A stretch of DNA of 16,620 nucleotides, from NCBI GenBank assembly GCA_031267005.1, contig JAIRZX010000517.1, positions 1 through 16,620 on the forward strand, written 5' to 3'. Made by a program: the position numbers and the translations under genes. The notes under the pieces were generated by a model that worked only from the letters and a program-made list of their open reading frames with translations, had not been told where the DNA came from and ran no database searches. The stretch comes from Deltaproteobacteria bacterium (GTDB taxonomy: Bacteria; Desulfobacterota; Desulfarculia; Adiutricales; Adiutricaceae). Shown here in pieces: positions 1 to 9,173 of this stretch (position 1 is the stretch's first letter; each line of letters begins with the position of its first letter).

Positions 1-1
1 C

Positions 2-3000
2 GTAATGTTCAACCAGCCAGTTGACCTGGAGGCGGTGAACGGGAAGTCCTTCTTCGAGTGGGGGCCGGAGGGCTCGCGGGAAAGGATCCCCGCCAGGTGG
101 GTCCGGCCGCAGGTGGGGCCGGGCCGCTTCGAACGCCGTCTGCAAGCTTCGCCGGCGGCCGACATCCCCAAGGCGACCGCGTGGCGGCTGGTGATCTTGA
201 AGGGCGCCTCCGCCGTGGAGGGCGCCTTGCCCCTTGAAGCCGACCTGCAGGTGTCGGCGGGGGAAACCTACGGGCCTCTCCGGATATTCAGCAGCTTCGA
301 CACGTCCGCGGGCCCGGACAGCCGCGCTGTCGTGAAGAACCCCGAAACGGCGAACCGGGGCTTCCGGTTTTCCAATCCGGTCAGGATGAGCGAGGCCGCC
401 GCCTTCGTGGACGTGGTACCGCGGCACCAGGGGTTCAAGGAGCAAAAGGACCACTGGCTTCAGATCGCCCGCTCCCGCGCAGCCCGGGCGGGAGGCGCGG
501 ACGCCTCCGGCTCGGCCGAGCCGGCGGAAGGGCCCGAGGGAGCTGGGACGGCAAGGGAAGCTTCCGGGGCGGAGACGGCGGGGGCCGTTCCCGGGCCGGG
601 GACGGCGGGGGGCGCTTCCGACGGGGAGCCTCTCGAAGACGACTCCGTCTTGTCCGCCGTCTGGCTGTGGGGGCGCTTAAGGCCCAACACCGACTACGCG
701 GTGACGTTCAGGCGGGGCATGCCGGACGTCTTCGGCCAGACGCTCGCCGAGGACAGGGTGATACGCTTCAGGACCGGCCCTTTCAAGCCGGCCGCAGTCT
801 TCGCGACCCGGGGCGGCGTGATGGAGGCCGCGTTCCCGGCCGTGCTGCCGCTTAAGGTCCGCAACATGCCCGCGATACCTGTCTTCGGGCGGGTAATGAC
901 GGACGCCGAGACCGCCGGGCTCATCGAGAGCTGGCCTTACGGGCTGAGCGAGGGGACCTCCTCCGCGCCGCCCCCAAGCGTCAAGGCGTGGGTCGAGGGC
1001 GCGAGGCGGGGGGCCGGTCCCGGAGCGGCCTCCTTGAGCCTGGTCCCCGCCTACGACTCTTCCAAGGCCCAGGTGACTCAGCCGGTATCGTTCTCCGAGC
1101 TGTTCGGGGGGCGGGAGAAGGAAGGGGTCATCTTCGCGGGCGCGGGCGCCGGGGAAGGGAGCTCCTACGGCCTTTTCCAAGTGACGGATCTCTCCCTCAC
1201 CGTGAAGTTCGGGGCCGCTGGCTCGCTGGCCTGGGTGACCAGCCTCTCGGACGGCAAGGGGGTGGGCGGGGCCCTGGTCACGGCTTTGGACTGCGCCGGA
1301 AAGACGCTGTGGAGCTCCGAGACAGGCGGGGACGGCTTGGCCGCGCTTCCCGCAGCCAAGGATCTCGCGGCCGGCGTGTCGCCGGCCTGCGCGAGAAGCC
1401 GGGGGCTGTCCTCCAATATCCACTTCAGCGCGAGGAAGGGTAACGAGAGGGTCTTCTGGAGCCTGGCCTGGCAGCGGGGATTCTGGGGCTACGGGGGAGG
1501 CGTCGCGGACCGCAGGGATCCCCTGGCCGGGGACTGGCTGGATGCCTTTCTCGTCACCTCGCAGCCGATATACAAGCCCGGCGAGACGGCGAGCTTCAAG
1601 ATCATAGCGCGCCGCTTTTCGCAAGACTCCTTGACGGCGCCCGTCCCCGGCCGGGCCAAGGCCTTCGTCGCGGATCCGGACGGGACGGTCGCCTGGGAGG
1701 GGGCGGTCGACGTAAACGGCTACGGCGCGGCGGCCCTGGAGTTTAAGATTCCGGAAGGCTCTCGCTACGGCGACTGGAAAGTCATCCTGGATCTCGACCC
1801 GGAGAGCGGGCGCAAGGCGGAGCAAATGGCCTACCGTCGGAGGGAGCGCGACTTCGCGCTGGCCGGGACCTTCCGGGTGGGCTTCTTCAGGGCGCCGGCC
1901 TTCGATCTGGAGATAGGCGAAACCAAGGAGGCGAAAGCGGGCGACCGCGTGAGCTTCAACGTGAAGGGCAGCTACCACTACGGGGCGCCCCTGGACGCGG
2001 GCGAGGTCGATTTCGAGCTCCGCTCCGAGCCCGCCTGGGGCTGGTCGCCGCCGGGCTTCGGGCGCGACTGGAGCTTCACCGCCCGGACCGCCATGGCGAA
2101 GGATTCCGAGGGCGGCTGGGAGAGCGACCCGGCGCCCCCCGCGACGGAGGCGGAGGGGAGCGCCCGCCTCGCCGGGGACGGGACGGCGGCCTTCGAGACG
2201 GTACTCCCCCGAACCGGGCCCGGAGCGCCGAGGCGCTATACGATCACGGCGACGGCCAGGGACCTGGATTCCAGGAGCGTGTCCCGCAGCGAGACCTTCG
2301 TCGCCCATCCGTCGGATTTCTGCGTCGGGTTGAGGTCCCGCAGCTTTATAGGGGAGCAGTCGAAGCCCTTCCCGTTCTCGGTAGCGGCCGTCGGGCCTGA
2401 CGGGGCCCCGAGGGCAGGGGTGGAGGTCAGCGTCAAGCTGTACCGCCGCGAATGGACCAACGCGAGGAGGCTCGCCCCCGGCGGGGGCTTTTCCTACGCC
2501 AGCGAGATGACGGACGTCCTCGTGTCGGAACGGTCGGTAACGACCGGGACGGCGCCCGTTGGCGTCGAATTGGCGCCGGAGAAGCCCGGACACCATTTCG
2601 CCCTGGCCGAAGCCGAGGACCCGTCGGGCCGCACGGCGGCGGCTTCGCGCGATTTCTGGGTTTCGGGCGGGGAGGGCGGCTCCTGGCGTCTCCTGGACGG
2701 GGACGCGGTCGAGATGGCCGCGGACGCGCGGGAATACAAGCCCGGGGACGTGGCGAAGATTTTAGTCCAGAGCCCGTTCGAGCGGGGGAGCGGGCTTATG
2801 ACCGTGGAGCGCGGGGGAGTGCGCGAGGCGAGGGTGTTCGATCTCGCCGGCGGGGCGCCGGTGCTGGAGATCCCCTTGACCGAGGCCGACGCGCCGTCGG
2901 TCTACGTGTCGGTCGTCATCTCCCGCGGCAGGAGCGCGCCTCCGCCGCGGGACGGGAGCGCGGATCTGGGCAAGCCCATGTTCCGGAGCGGCTACCTGAC

Positions 3001-5590
3001 GCTTAAGGTGGTCTCGGACCGCGACAGGCTCAAAGTGGACGTCTCCCCTTCGGAAACCGAGCTCGCGCCGGGGGCCGAGGCGAAGGTAAGCGTGCTCGTG
3101 ACGGACTCCGAAGGGGCCCCCTTCTCGGACGGGGAGGTGGCTTTGGTCGCGGTAGACGCCGGCCTTATCCAGATAGGGGGCTCGGAGGCCTTCAGCCCGG
3201 AGGCGCTCCTGTGGCGGGATCTTCCCTTGAGCGTCAAGACCGTCTCCTCGTTCGGGAGCGTTTTGGACGTCCGCGACTGGGCCAGGAAAGGGGGCCCCGG
3301 CGGGGCCGGGGGGGGAGGCGGCTTCGAAGCCGCCACGGACGCGGAGATTAGGCGCGACTTCAAGTCCGTGGCGTATTTTGAGCCGCATTTGAAGTTAGGC
3401 CCCGACGGGCGCGCCGAGGCGAGCTTCAAGCTTCCGGACAACCTCACCGCTTTCCGCGTCTTCGCGGTAGCGACGGGCAAGGGCCGCGCCTCGGGGACCG
3501 GGGAGGGCAGGATAACCGTGACCCGCGATCTGGTGTTGCGGGCGTCTTTGCCCAACCATCTTACCCGCGGGGACGAGTTCGCCGCTTCGGCGATAGTGGC
3601 CAGCCGCGCCGCCGGGGAGGGCGTGCTCACGGTGGAGATAAGCCCCGTCGCGGGGATGGAGCTCCTGGAGGCGCCGGTGAAGAGCGTCCCGCTGAAGAGG
3701 GGCGAGAGCGTGGAAGTGTCCTTCATGGCCCGCGCGCTCCCCCCCGCCCTGGACGCCGGGCCCGATACGCGCCGGGAGGCCCCTCTTTCGGTAGGCTTCG
3801 AGGCGGTCTTGGGCGCCTCCAGGGACAGCGCCCTTTTCACGGTCCCGGTGGGAGACCCCGGACGCCTCGTGACGGACGCCACCTTGACGATAGCCGGGGC
3901 CGGCTCGTCCATGCCCGAAGCGAGGCTGCCCGAAGGGGCCGACCCGGGGAGGGGGGGGCTGGAGCTCGCGTTTTCTCCCGGGGCGGAGGGCCTCCTGGAC
4001 GCGCCTTTGGCGGCTCTCGCGGGGTACCCTTACAGATGCCTGGAACAGACGACCTCCATGGCGGCGGGGGCCCTCTTCGAGTTAAGGCTCTATCCCGAGG
4101 GATCCGTTCCGGACGGGCGCCGCGGGAATCTCCGCGGGCAGGTGGAAAACCAGATAGGGCTCATAACCTCCCGTTCCCTGGCCGGGGGGTTCTCGACTTG
4201 GCCGGGAGGGGACTGGAACGACCGCTCCCCGATCCTGACCGCGTGGGTGCTCGATTTCCTGACGGACGCAAAGGCCGACGGCTTTAACGTGGACGCCTCC
4301 CTCGCGAGCGCGGCGGCGTCGTACTTGTCCTCCGAGATAAATACGGCTTTGCGGCACGACGCCGGGGCTTCCGGCCTGGAGCCCGGGTCCCGGTCCCCTT
4401 ACGGAAGCCCCTGCCGCCTTTGCGGGGCGCCTTCGGCCCAGCTCTACGCGATGGGCGCCATGTTCAGGGCGGGGGGGCACAGCGAGGGAACTTTCGAACT
4501 CTTCTACCGGAGGCGCGCTTCCCTGTCCCTCCCCGAGAGGATATTCCTGCTGAGGGCGGCCGCGGCCTTGCCGGACTCCCGCGCTAGAGCCCGCCAAATT
4601 GCGGAACTCGTGGCGATGGTGGCCTCCGAAATAGAAATATCCGGCGCCAAGGCCGCCTTGAAGGACTTGGGAGGCAGGGAGGCCCCGCAGCTGTGGATTT
4701 CCGGCCAGGACGATCTGACGGCCCAGGCCTTGTTGGCCCTCTCCGAAGCCGCGCCGCGCCACGAACTGCTGCCGGCCCTGGTTCTGGGGGCGGCTTCGGC
4801 CGGCCGGGGGGGGAACTTCGGGTCCACCAACCGCTCGGTCACGGTGCTGCGCGGCGTGTGGAACTTCCTGGAAGCCCGCAAAGGGGCCGGCGGGGGCGCC
4901 GGGGGGGAGATCGATCTCGCGGTAAAGGTCATCCTGGGCGGCCGGAGCGTCCTGGACGGCTCTTTGAAAGGGCCGCGCTCCCCGGCCCTGAAGGCCAGGG
5001 CGAGCGCCCGCGAGCTGTTAAACTCCCCGCCCCCGGCCTGGACCGTGACCGGAACGGGCGAGGCCTGGATCTTCCAGCGCCTGGCCTGGGCCCCCCTGCT
5101 TCCCGATCTTTCGGCCAGGGCGACCAGGGGGCTCGTACTTTCCCGGAGCTTCCAGAGGGTTAAGCCGACGCCCGGGCCGGCGGGCGAGTCCCGCTTCCGC
5201 CGCGGCGAGGTGGTGAAGGTCACCGTCACCCTCATGACCTCAGTCGCCCGCTGGAACCTTGTGCTGGAGGATCCCGTCCCAGCCGGGCTGGAGCCGGTCG
5301 ATTTCAGGCTCAAGGACCAGAACCCCAACCTGGCGGCCCTCCTGGCCGAGGACCCTTCGGCGCGGGATCCCTGGACGAGGTGGTGGAGCTGGCACGACCA
5401 CGAGGAGATCCGCCCCGACGCCATACGCCTCTTCGCCGAGCGCCTTGAGCCGGGGGTGTACACCTACAGCTACCTGGCGCGTCCGGTCACTCCGGGCGCC
5501 TATGTTCTTCCCGGACCTTTCGCCGAGGAGATGTACAATCCGGAAAACTACGGGCGAGGAGCGGGATTGAAAATCACCGTTGAGAAGTAG
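2..5590 (+). CDS. Bacterial alpha-2-macroglobulin family protein, 5' partial
   Basis: Broad-spectrum protease trap of the bacterial alpha-2-macroglobulin family, expected in the periplasm, usually as an inner-membrane lipoprotein. The frame is open to the window edge. The first residues (MFNQPVDLE) read like the inside of a macroglobulin beta domain and there is no signal peptide, so the true start lies upstream. Numbering from the first ATG (base 5): an Ala/Gly/Pro-rich low-complexity insert at about 155-212; an MG domain with YKPGE at 523-527; a bait-region domain with YKPGD at 911-915 followed by TVERGGV; a Gly-rich loop near 1096-1112; the A2M core from about 1119 (FKSVAYFEPHL); and the thioester motif YPYRCLEQTTS with Cys1345 and Gln1348, predicting an intact internal thioester. 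The C-terminal toroid (GGFSTWPGGDWNDRSPILTAW) and final receptor-like domain (YSYLARPVTPGAY, FAEEMYNPENYGRG) are complete. No pbpC, its frequent partner, lies downstream. Family assignment is certain; the N-terminus is not visible. Confidence 0.95.
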   Translation, partial: VMFNQPVDLEAVNGKSFFEWGPEGSRERIPARWVRPQVGPGRFERRLQASPAADIPKATAWRLVILKGASAVEGALPLEADLQVSAGETYGPLRIFSSFDTSAGPDSRAVVKNPETANRGFRFSNPVRMSEAAAFVDVVPRHQGFKEQKDHWLQIARSRAARAGGADASGSAEPAEGPEGAGTAREASGAETAGAVPGPGTAGGASDGEPLEDDSVLSAVWLWGRLRPNTDYAVTFRRGMPDVFGQTLAEDRVIRFRTGPFKPAAVFATRGGVMEAAFPAVLPLKVRNMPAIPVFGRVMTDAETAGLIESWPYGLSEGTSSAPPPSVKAWVEGARRGAGPGAASLSLVPAYDSSKAQVTQPVSFSELFGGREKEGVIFAGAGAGEGSSYGLFQVTDLSLTVKFGAAGSLAWVTSLSDGKGVGGALVTALDCAGKTLWSSETGGDGLAALPAAKDLAAGVSPACARSRGLSSNIHFSARKGNERVFWSLAWQRGFWGYGGGVADRRDPLAGDWLDAFLVTSQPIYKPGETASFKIIARRFSQDSLTAPVPGRAKAFVADPDGTVAWEGAVDVNGYGAAALEFKIPEGSRYGDWKVILDLDPESGRKAEQMAYRRRERDFALAGTFRVGFFRAPAFDLEIGETKEAKAGDRVSFNVKGSYHYGAPLDAGEVDFELRSEPAWGWSPPGFGRDWSFTARTAMAKDSEGGWESDPAPPATEAEGSARLAGDGTAAFETVLPRTGPGAPRRYTITATARDLDSRSVSRSETFVAHPSDFCVGLRSRSFIGEQSKPFPFSVAAVGPDGAPRAGVEVSVKLYRREWTNARRLAPGGGFSYASEMTDVLVSERSVTTGTAPVGVELAPEKPGHHFALAEAEDPSGRTAAASRDFWVSGGEGGSWRLLDGDAVEMAADAREYKPGDVAKILVQSPFERGSGLMTVERGGVREARVFDLAGGAPVLEIPLTEADAPSVYVSVVISRGRSAPPPRDGSADLGKPMFRSGYLTLKVVSDRDRLKVDVSPSETELAPGAEAKVSVLVTDSEGAPFSDGEVALVAVDAGLIQIGGSEAFSPEALLWRDLPLSVKTVSSFGSVLDVRDWARKGGPGGAGGGGGFEAATDAEIRRDFKSVAYFEPHLKLGPDGRAEASFKLPDNLTAFRVFAVATGKGRASGTGEGRITVTRDLVLRASLPNHLTRGDEFAASAIVASRAAGEGVLTVEISPVAGMELLEAPVKSVPLKRGESVEVSFMARALPPALDAGPDTRREAPLSVGFEAVLGASRDSALFTVPVGDPGRLVTDATLTIAGAGSSMPEARLPEGADPGRGGLELAFSPGAEGLLDAPLAALAGYPYRCLEQTTSMAAGALFELRLYPEGSVPDGRRGNLRGQVENQIGLITSRSLAGGFSTWPGGDWNDRSPILTAWVLDFLTDAKADGFNVDASLASAAASYLSSEINTALRHDAGASGLEPGSRSPYGSPCRLCGAPSAQLYAMGAMFRAGGHSEGTFELFYRRRASLSLPERIFLLRAAAALPDSRARARQIAELVAMVASEIEISGAKAALKDLGGREAPQLWISGQDDLTAQALLALSEAAPRHELLPALVLGAASAGRGGNFGSTNRSVTVLRGVWNFLEARKGAGGGAGGEIDLAVKVILGGRSVLDGSLKGPRSPALKARASARELLNSPPPAWTVTGTGEAWIFQRLAWAPLLPDLSARATRGLVLSRSFQRVKPTPGPAGESRFRRGEVVKVTVTLMTSVARWNLVLEDPVPAGLEPVDFRLKDQNPNLAALLAEDPSARDPWTRWWSWHDHEEIRPDAIRLFAERLEPGVYTYSYLARPVTPGAYVLPGPFAEEMYNPENYGRGAGLKITVEK

Positions 5591-6080
5591 CAGGCCCGGC
5601 GGGCTTCGGGCTTGCGCGGCGGGCTTGCGCGGCGGGCTTCGGGCATGCTTTGAAAGGCGGCGGAGCTTGGGAAGGGATGTTGGCGCGAGAGCGGCGGGGG
5701 ACAGACGGGATCTCGGCTGGAAAGGGCGCCGGGAAGGGGCGGCGGCGGGCTTGCTGGCGGGACTGAGGAGCGCGTAGAACGCTTTTGGAGACCTTAAACT
5801 TTTTCCGGCGAACGAAATCCGCCGTTGGACCGGATGGACGGCTTCGCATTGCGGGAAAACTCGGGAAACCCGCTGCGAAGGCGAGGTCCGTGAGGCGTCA
5901 GGGCGCGGCATTTCGGGCCACCCCTGACCTTTTAGCGCCATCCCCTGCCCTTTCGGAAGAAAAGAAATCCCTCCCGGCCTTCCCGATGGGGGGCAGACAG
6001 CGAAATGACGAAGGGAACTCGCCTAAGCGGGAGACGGCGCGGCTTCTTTGTTGGGGGACGCCCCGCCGGGAGCGTTGGCT

Positions 6081-6150
<70 letters not shown>

Positions 6151-6511
6151 CGCCCGCCCGCACGCCCGGCCGGGAGACATGGGAGAGGAGCGCGTGGCGG
6201 GCGTAACTGACGCGCGACACGCTGCGGAGGCAGAAGACGCGGGATATTTCGCACGGACTGCGGCCGGGGCGCGCGAGAACGGCGGCCGCGGCGCATGGAT
6301 TCAGGCCGACCGGGGCGCGCGATTCGCCTAAAAACCCCTTTGCGCAAGAGTCCTTTCGGGCATTGGCGCAAGAGCGCGCGCCGGAACGGACCGCTGGCTT
6401 GCGGTTTTACTGGAAACCCCGGCGGCCAGCTGGCTTTAGTGGCGTTTAACGGGAATATCCCGCGCTGTTCAAAGCCGTTGCCGCGCGGTATAAGGCGTGA
6501 AGAGCGATAAA

Positions 6512-6540
6512 TTGACAATGCCCGGGGGCGGGGCTATACT
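6512..6540 (+). promoter_or_regulatory. Consensus sigma-70 promoter upstream of rubrerythrin
   Basis: TTGACA at 6512-6517, a 17-base spacer and TATACT at 6535-6540 match the housekeeping consensus at 11 of 12 positions with ideal spacing. A start near 6547 is predicted, inside or just after a T-run. The next gene on this strand is rubrerythrin, whose start codon is about 345 nt further on. Confidence 0.75.
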
Positions 6541-6546
6541 TTTTTC

Positions 6547-6893
6547 CGTCCCGCAAGCCCTCCGGCCATTCCGGGGGGCAACGTCGTCCGAAGACATTGC
6601 GGCGGGCCCTTCCGGCGCCGCGCGGGCGCGCGGGATCCAGGCCCGCAGAGCATACGGGTCCGAAAAGGGCGCCTTGCCGGGCTTTCCCGCGTGCCGCCAG
6701 GGCCGTTGCCCCGCAGTTCCTTAAGGCAAGCCGGGGCCTGGCGGACGCGGCTCCTTGCGGAGGCCTTGCGCCGCAAGCAGCCGTTGCTTTGGGTTTTCCC
6801 AAAGTCCTTCCGGAGAGCCCTTCCGGAGAGTCTTTTCGCCCTTTCCCGGTTCTCGCGCACACGCGCTCCACAAGCAGCGCCAGGAGGCCGCCG
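6547..6893 (+). promoter_or_regulatory. Predicted long structured 5' leader of rubrerythrin
   Basis: If the consensus promoter is used, rubrerythrin mRNA has about 345 nt of leader. It holds clear hairpins: CTTGCGG (6754-6760) with CCGCAAG (6771-6777), and CTTTGGG (6787-6793), loop TTTT, CCCAAAG (6798-6804). The second is followed by a direct repeat of CCTTCCGGAGAG at 6806-6817 and 6819-6830 and then TCTTTT. The repeats carry GGAG cores that could resemble ribosome-binding sites, but no ORF follows them closely. The leader might contain a small RNA or an attenuator. I recognise no known riboswitch, and a second promoter nearer the gene is possible. Confidence 0.35.
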
Positions 6894-7469
6894 ATGACCA
6901 AGTCGCTTAAGGGATCACAGACCGAGATAAACGTCCTCACCGCGTTCGCTGGCGAGTCCCAGGCCCGCAACCGCTACACCATGGCGGCCTCCCAGGCCAA
7001 GAAGGAGGGTTACGTCAAGGTGCAGGACATCTTCCTTGAGACTGCGGACCAGGAGTGCGAGCACGCCAAGAGGCTCTTCAAGTTCCTTGAGGGCGGAACG
7101 GCCAAGATAGCCGCCGAATTCCCCGCGGGGCTCAACGGCGGGCTCTCCGACTGGCTCGCTTCGGCTGCGGCGGGCGAGAATTACGAGTGGACCGTCATGT
7201 ACCCGGAGTTCGCGAAGGTGGCCAAAAGCGAGGGTTTCCCGGCCATTGCCTCCGCGATGGAGGCGATAGCCCGGGCCGAGGAGTACCACGAGAAGAGGTT
7301 CCTGGAGAACTTGAAGGAGATAAAGGACGGAACCTTCTTCAAGAAGCCCAAGGAGACCGTGTGGCGTTGCCGGAACTGCGGCTACCTCCACAAGGGCCTC
7401 GAGCCGCCCGAGCTCTGCCCCGCCTGCGCCCACGCCAAGGCCTACTTCGAGGTTCTGGGGAGCTGCTAG
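6894..7469 (+). CDS. rbr: Rubrerythrin (NADH-linked peroxidase)
   Basis: Cytoplasmic non-haem iron peroxidase that reduces hydrogen peroxide to water in anaerobes with electrons from rubredoxin or NAD(P)H reductases. The product is 191 aa, the standard length of the classical two-domain form. The ferritin-like domain carries the di-iron ligands: Glu21, Glu54 and His57 (ExxH), Glu95 and Glu98, and Glu129 and His132 (second ExxH). The C-terminal rubredoxin-like domain has Cys159-x-x-Cys162 and Cys175-x-x-Cys178 for one Fe(SCys)4 site. The start is set by AGGAGG at 6882-6887, six bases before the ATG. The frame stays open upstream of this ATG, but the upstream translation is low-complexity and lacks family similarity. 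The gene is followed by a hairpin and then desulfoferrodoxin, so the two form a functional oxidative-stress pair even if separately transcribed. Confidence 0.97.
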   Translation: MTKSLKGSQTEINVLTAFAGESQARNRYTMAASQAKKEGYVKVQDIFLETADQECEHAKRLFKFLEGGTAKIAAEFPAGLNGGLSDWLASAAAGENYEWTVMYPEFAKVAKSEGFPAIASAMEAIARAEEYHEKRFLENLKEIKDGTFFKKPKETVWRCRNCGYLHKGLEPPELCPACAHAKAYFEVLGSC

Positions 7470-7506
7470 GGGACTCGGATACGTTGCGGATTCGCTTCCC
7501 CTTCCG

Positions 7507-7537
7507 GCCCCGCCCCGGCATCCCTGCGGGGCGGGGC
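7507..7537 (+). terminator. Strong G+C hairpin after rubrerythrin
   Basis: GCCCCGCCCCG (7507-7517) pairs perfectly with CGGGGCGGGGC (7527-7537) around a 9-base loop, 37 bases past the rubrerythrin stop. No T-run follows, so it may be a non-canonical terminator or an mRNA 3' stabiliser rather than a classical intrinsic terminator. Confidence 0.55.
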
Positions 7538-7641
7538 TTCCGGAGGCGCTCCCGCGAGCGGCCCCGCGGCGGAGCGCGGATCCGCGCTTTAGCTTCCCGG
7601 CCCCTTCGGCTTTCGTTCCCCTTCTGCCCCGCGCGCACTTT

Positions 7642-7656
7642 TTTAAATCATTATAT
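7642..7656 (+). promoter_or_regulatory. PerR/Fur-like box in A+T patch before desulfoferrodoxin
   Basis: An abrupt A+T-rich patch (about 7638-7675) sits in an otherwise very G+C-rich gap, where a promoter for the next gene should lie. TTTAAATCATTATAT matches the PerR consensus TTATAATNATTATAA at 11 of the 14 defined positions, including the AAT-N-ATT core. No convincing -35/-10 pair with proper spacing was found, although TATATT (7652-7657) and TATACA (7669-7674) are possible -10 elements. PerR control of peroxide and superoxide genes is known in Desulfovibrio; its use here is inferred. Confidence 0.35.
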
Positions 7657-7693
7657 TCAGACTTGCGATATACATCCCCTGAGAGGTGAAACG

Positions 7694-8068
7694 ATGTCCG
7701 AGATAGGCCAGATATTCAAGTGCCCCAAGTGCGCCCTGACCCTCAAGGTGCTCACCGCCGACGACTGCGCGCCGGACTGTTGCGGCGCCCCGATGGTCCT
7801 TTTGGCCGAGAACGCCACCGACGCCGCCAAGGAGAAGCACGTTCCGGTGATAACCAAGGTGGACGGCGGCTACAAGGTCCAGGTGGGTTCAGTCGCCCAC
7901 CCAATGGAGGAGAAGCACTTCATCCAGTGGATCGAGCTGACGGTGGGCGGCATCGTGTACCTCAAGCACCTGAAGCCCGGCGAGGCGCCGGAGGCTGTCT
8001 TCAAGACCGGCGACGGGCCGGCCGTCGCCCGCGAGTACTGCAACCTCCACGGGCTGTGGAAGGCCTAG
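7694..8068 (+). CDS. dfx: Desulfoferrodoxin (superoxide reductase, two iron centres)
   Basis: Cytoplasmic superoxide reductase that converts superoxide to hydrogen peroxide without releasing oxygen; the peroxide would then be a substrate for rubrerythrin. The product is 124 aa, the usual size of the two-centre (2Fe) class. The N-terminal desulforedoxin-type centre I has Cys10, Cys13, Cys29 and Cys30. Catalytic centre II shows the Glu47-Lys48-His49 loop, His69, His75, Cys116 and His119, the complete His4Cys set, with Lys48 as the conserved active-site lysine. The gene has a GAGAGGTGA ribosome-binding region at 7681-7689, just upstream of the ATG. It lies 224 bp after rubrerythrin, beyond a hairpin, so it probably has its own promoter in the A+T patch. 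It is the last gene of normal composition before the A+T-rich island. Confidence 0.97.
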   Translation: MSEIGQIFKCPKCALTLKVLTADDCAPDCCGAPMVLLAENATDAAKEKHVPVITKVDGGYKVQVGSVAHPMEEKHFIQWIELTVGGIVYLKHLKPGEAPEAVFKTGDGPAVAREYCNLHGLWKA

Positions 8069-8265
8069 CCGGCCGGTTTTGTTTGATCCGCTTGCCGACA
8101 GGCATTAATTTTTGAGTTGTTGCTTGTAAGGCCTGGAGGCTTTTGATTAACGGATTTTGGGAAACCGGGCTGGCAAAGCAATCCCAAGATGGTTGACGCA
8201 ATTGTTTTTTTAACCGTTTGGAAAATCGCCAAGCGATACGAAGCAATCGGTTTCAGGCATATAAG

Positions 8266-8319
8266 TATCCGTTCATTGGGTGGGTTATGGCCTGATACCT
8301 GGTGAACGGATATTTTTTT
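8266..8319 (+). repeat. Inverted-repeat hairpin TATCCGTTCA with T7 tail
   Basis: TATCCGTTCA (8266-8275) pairs perfectly with TGAACGGATA (8303-8312) around a 27-base loop and is followed directly by seven T residues (8313-8319). It could serve as an intrinsic terminator about 200 bp past desulfoferrodoxin. The arm sequence is the same motif that bounds the 259-bp insert at 11257-11515, so it may be the collapsed remains or solo ends of one of those elements. Confidence 0.6.
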
Positions 8320-9173
8320 AAGCGTTCAAAGAAACGTGTCGCTTCCAGGCTCCTAAAAGTTAAATGCGGGCCTGTGAATAGGCTCTAAATAAAATGTGAA
8401 TATTTCCCTGCATGGCATTTACGTTAGAATTTATTGACTATAAGATGTTTCTAATTAAATTTATAATATCATCTGGATAATAAGGCTGGTTAAGGCAAAA
8501 CATTAAATTTCCAATAATTAATATCCCACCATAAAAAATTTCAATTATCCGCTAAATCCTAATTTTTAGATTAATTGAATTGTACGGCATAATGAATCCA
8601 ATCGACTCGGTAATTTTTCCTTCTCTAAAGATTGTTATTTTTAAGGAAACGATTGAAATGCTTGGCGCTAGCGAAAACAATTTCATTTTTCTATCCGCAG
8701 ATAGAGTAATCAATTAAGGATAATTACCTTCTTAACATCAACGATATCGATATAATAAGCAATATAAAGAGCAGTTGAAAGGCTTCAGGCCAATTAAATA
8801 AAATGTAATTGAATTTAGGCCCCTGAGAAATAAGCGAAAGAGGATTTTTTTTCAACAACATAATATAATATATTATTAATTGGCTTGAGTTTTATATTTT
8901 CATTATTGACAAAATGGATGGAGATGGCAGATATAACTGGAATTATAGTGACAATGCTGATATCAAGATTATTCTAGCCTTAAAAATAATTATATACTTT
9001 AGAAATTGTACGTATCCAGACTGTCCTTGAAATCGCCAGCATTGGAAAATTTATTGGGAGTTGCCTTTGAGTTGACACTAAACATAATGTAAATTATCAA
9101 TTTCAATCTAAAAATCGTTCATTCGAGACGATAACGATTCCGCGTTTAGATTTGCCGGGAATAACAATAATGA

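Noticed and set aside
677..2596. 639-codon open frame on the minus strand
   Set aside because: It is the antisense shadow of the macroglobulin gene; G+C-rich codons leave few stops on the opposite strand and the translation is Arg/Pro/Gly-rich with no domain.
2992..3912. 306-codon minus-strand frame inside the macroglobulin gene
   Set aside because: Antisense to the conserved A2M core; Ser/Pro/Arg-rich translation without family features.
6597..6893. N-terminal extension of rubrerythrin by 99 codons
   Set aside because: The extension is in frame but low-complexity, and the ATG at 6894 has an ideal AGGAGG and gives the standard 191-aa protein.
7187..7693. Plus-strand frame overlapping rubrerythrin and running into desulfoferrodoxin
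   Set aside because: The first part is an out-of-frame shadow of rubrerythrin and the gap part is low-complexity; only the portion from 7694 encodes a recognisable protein.
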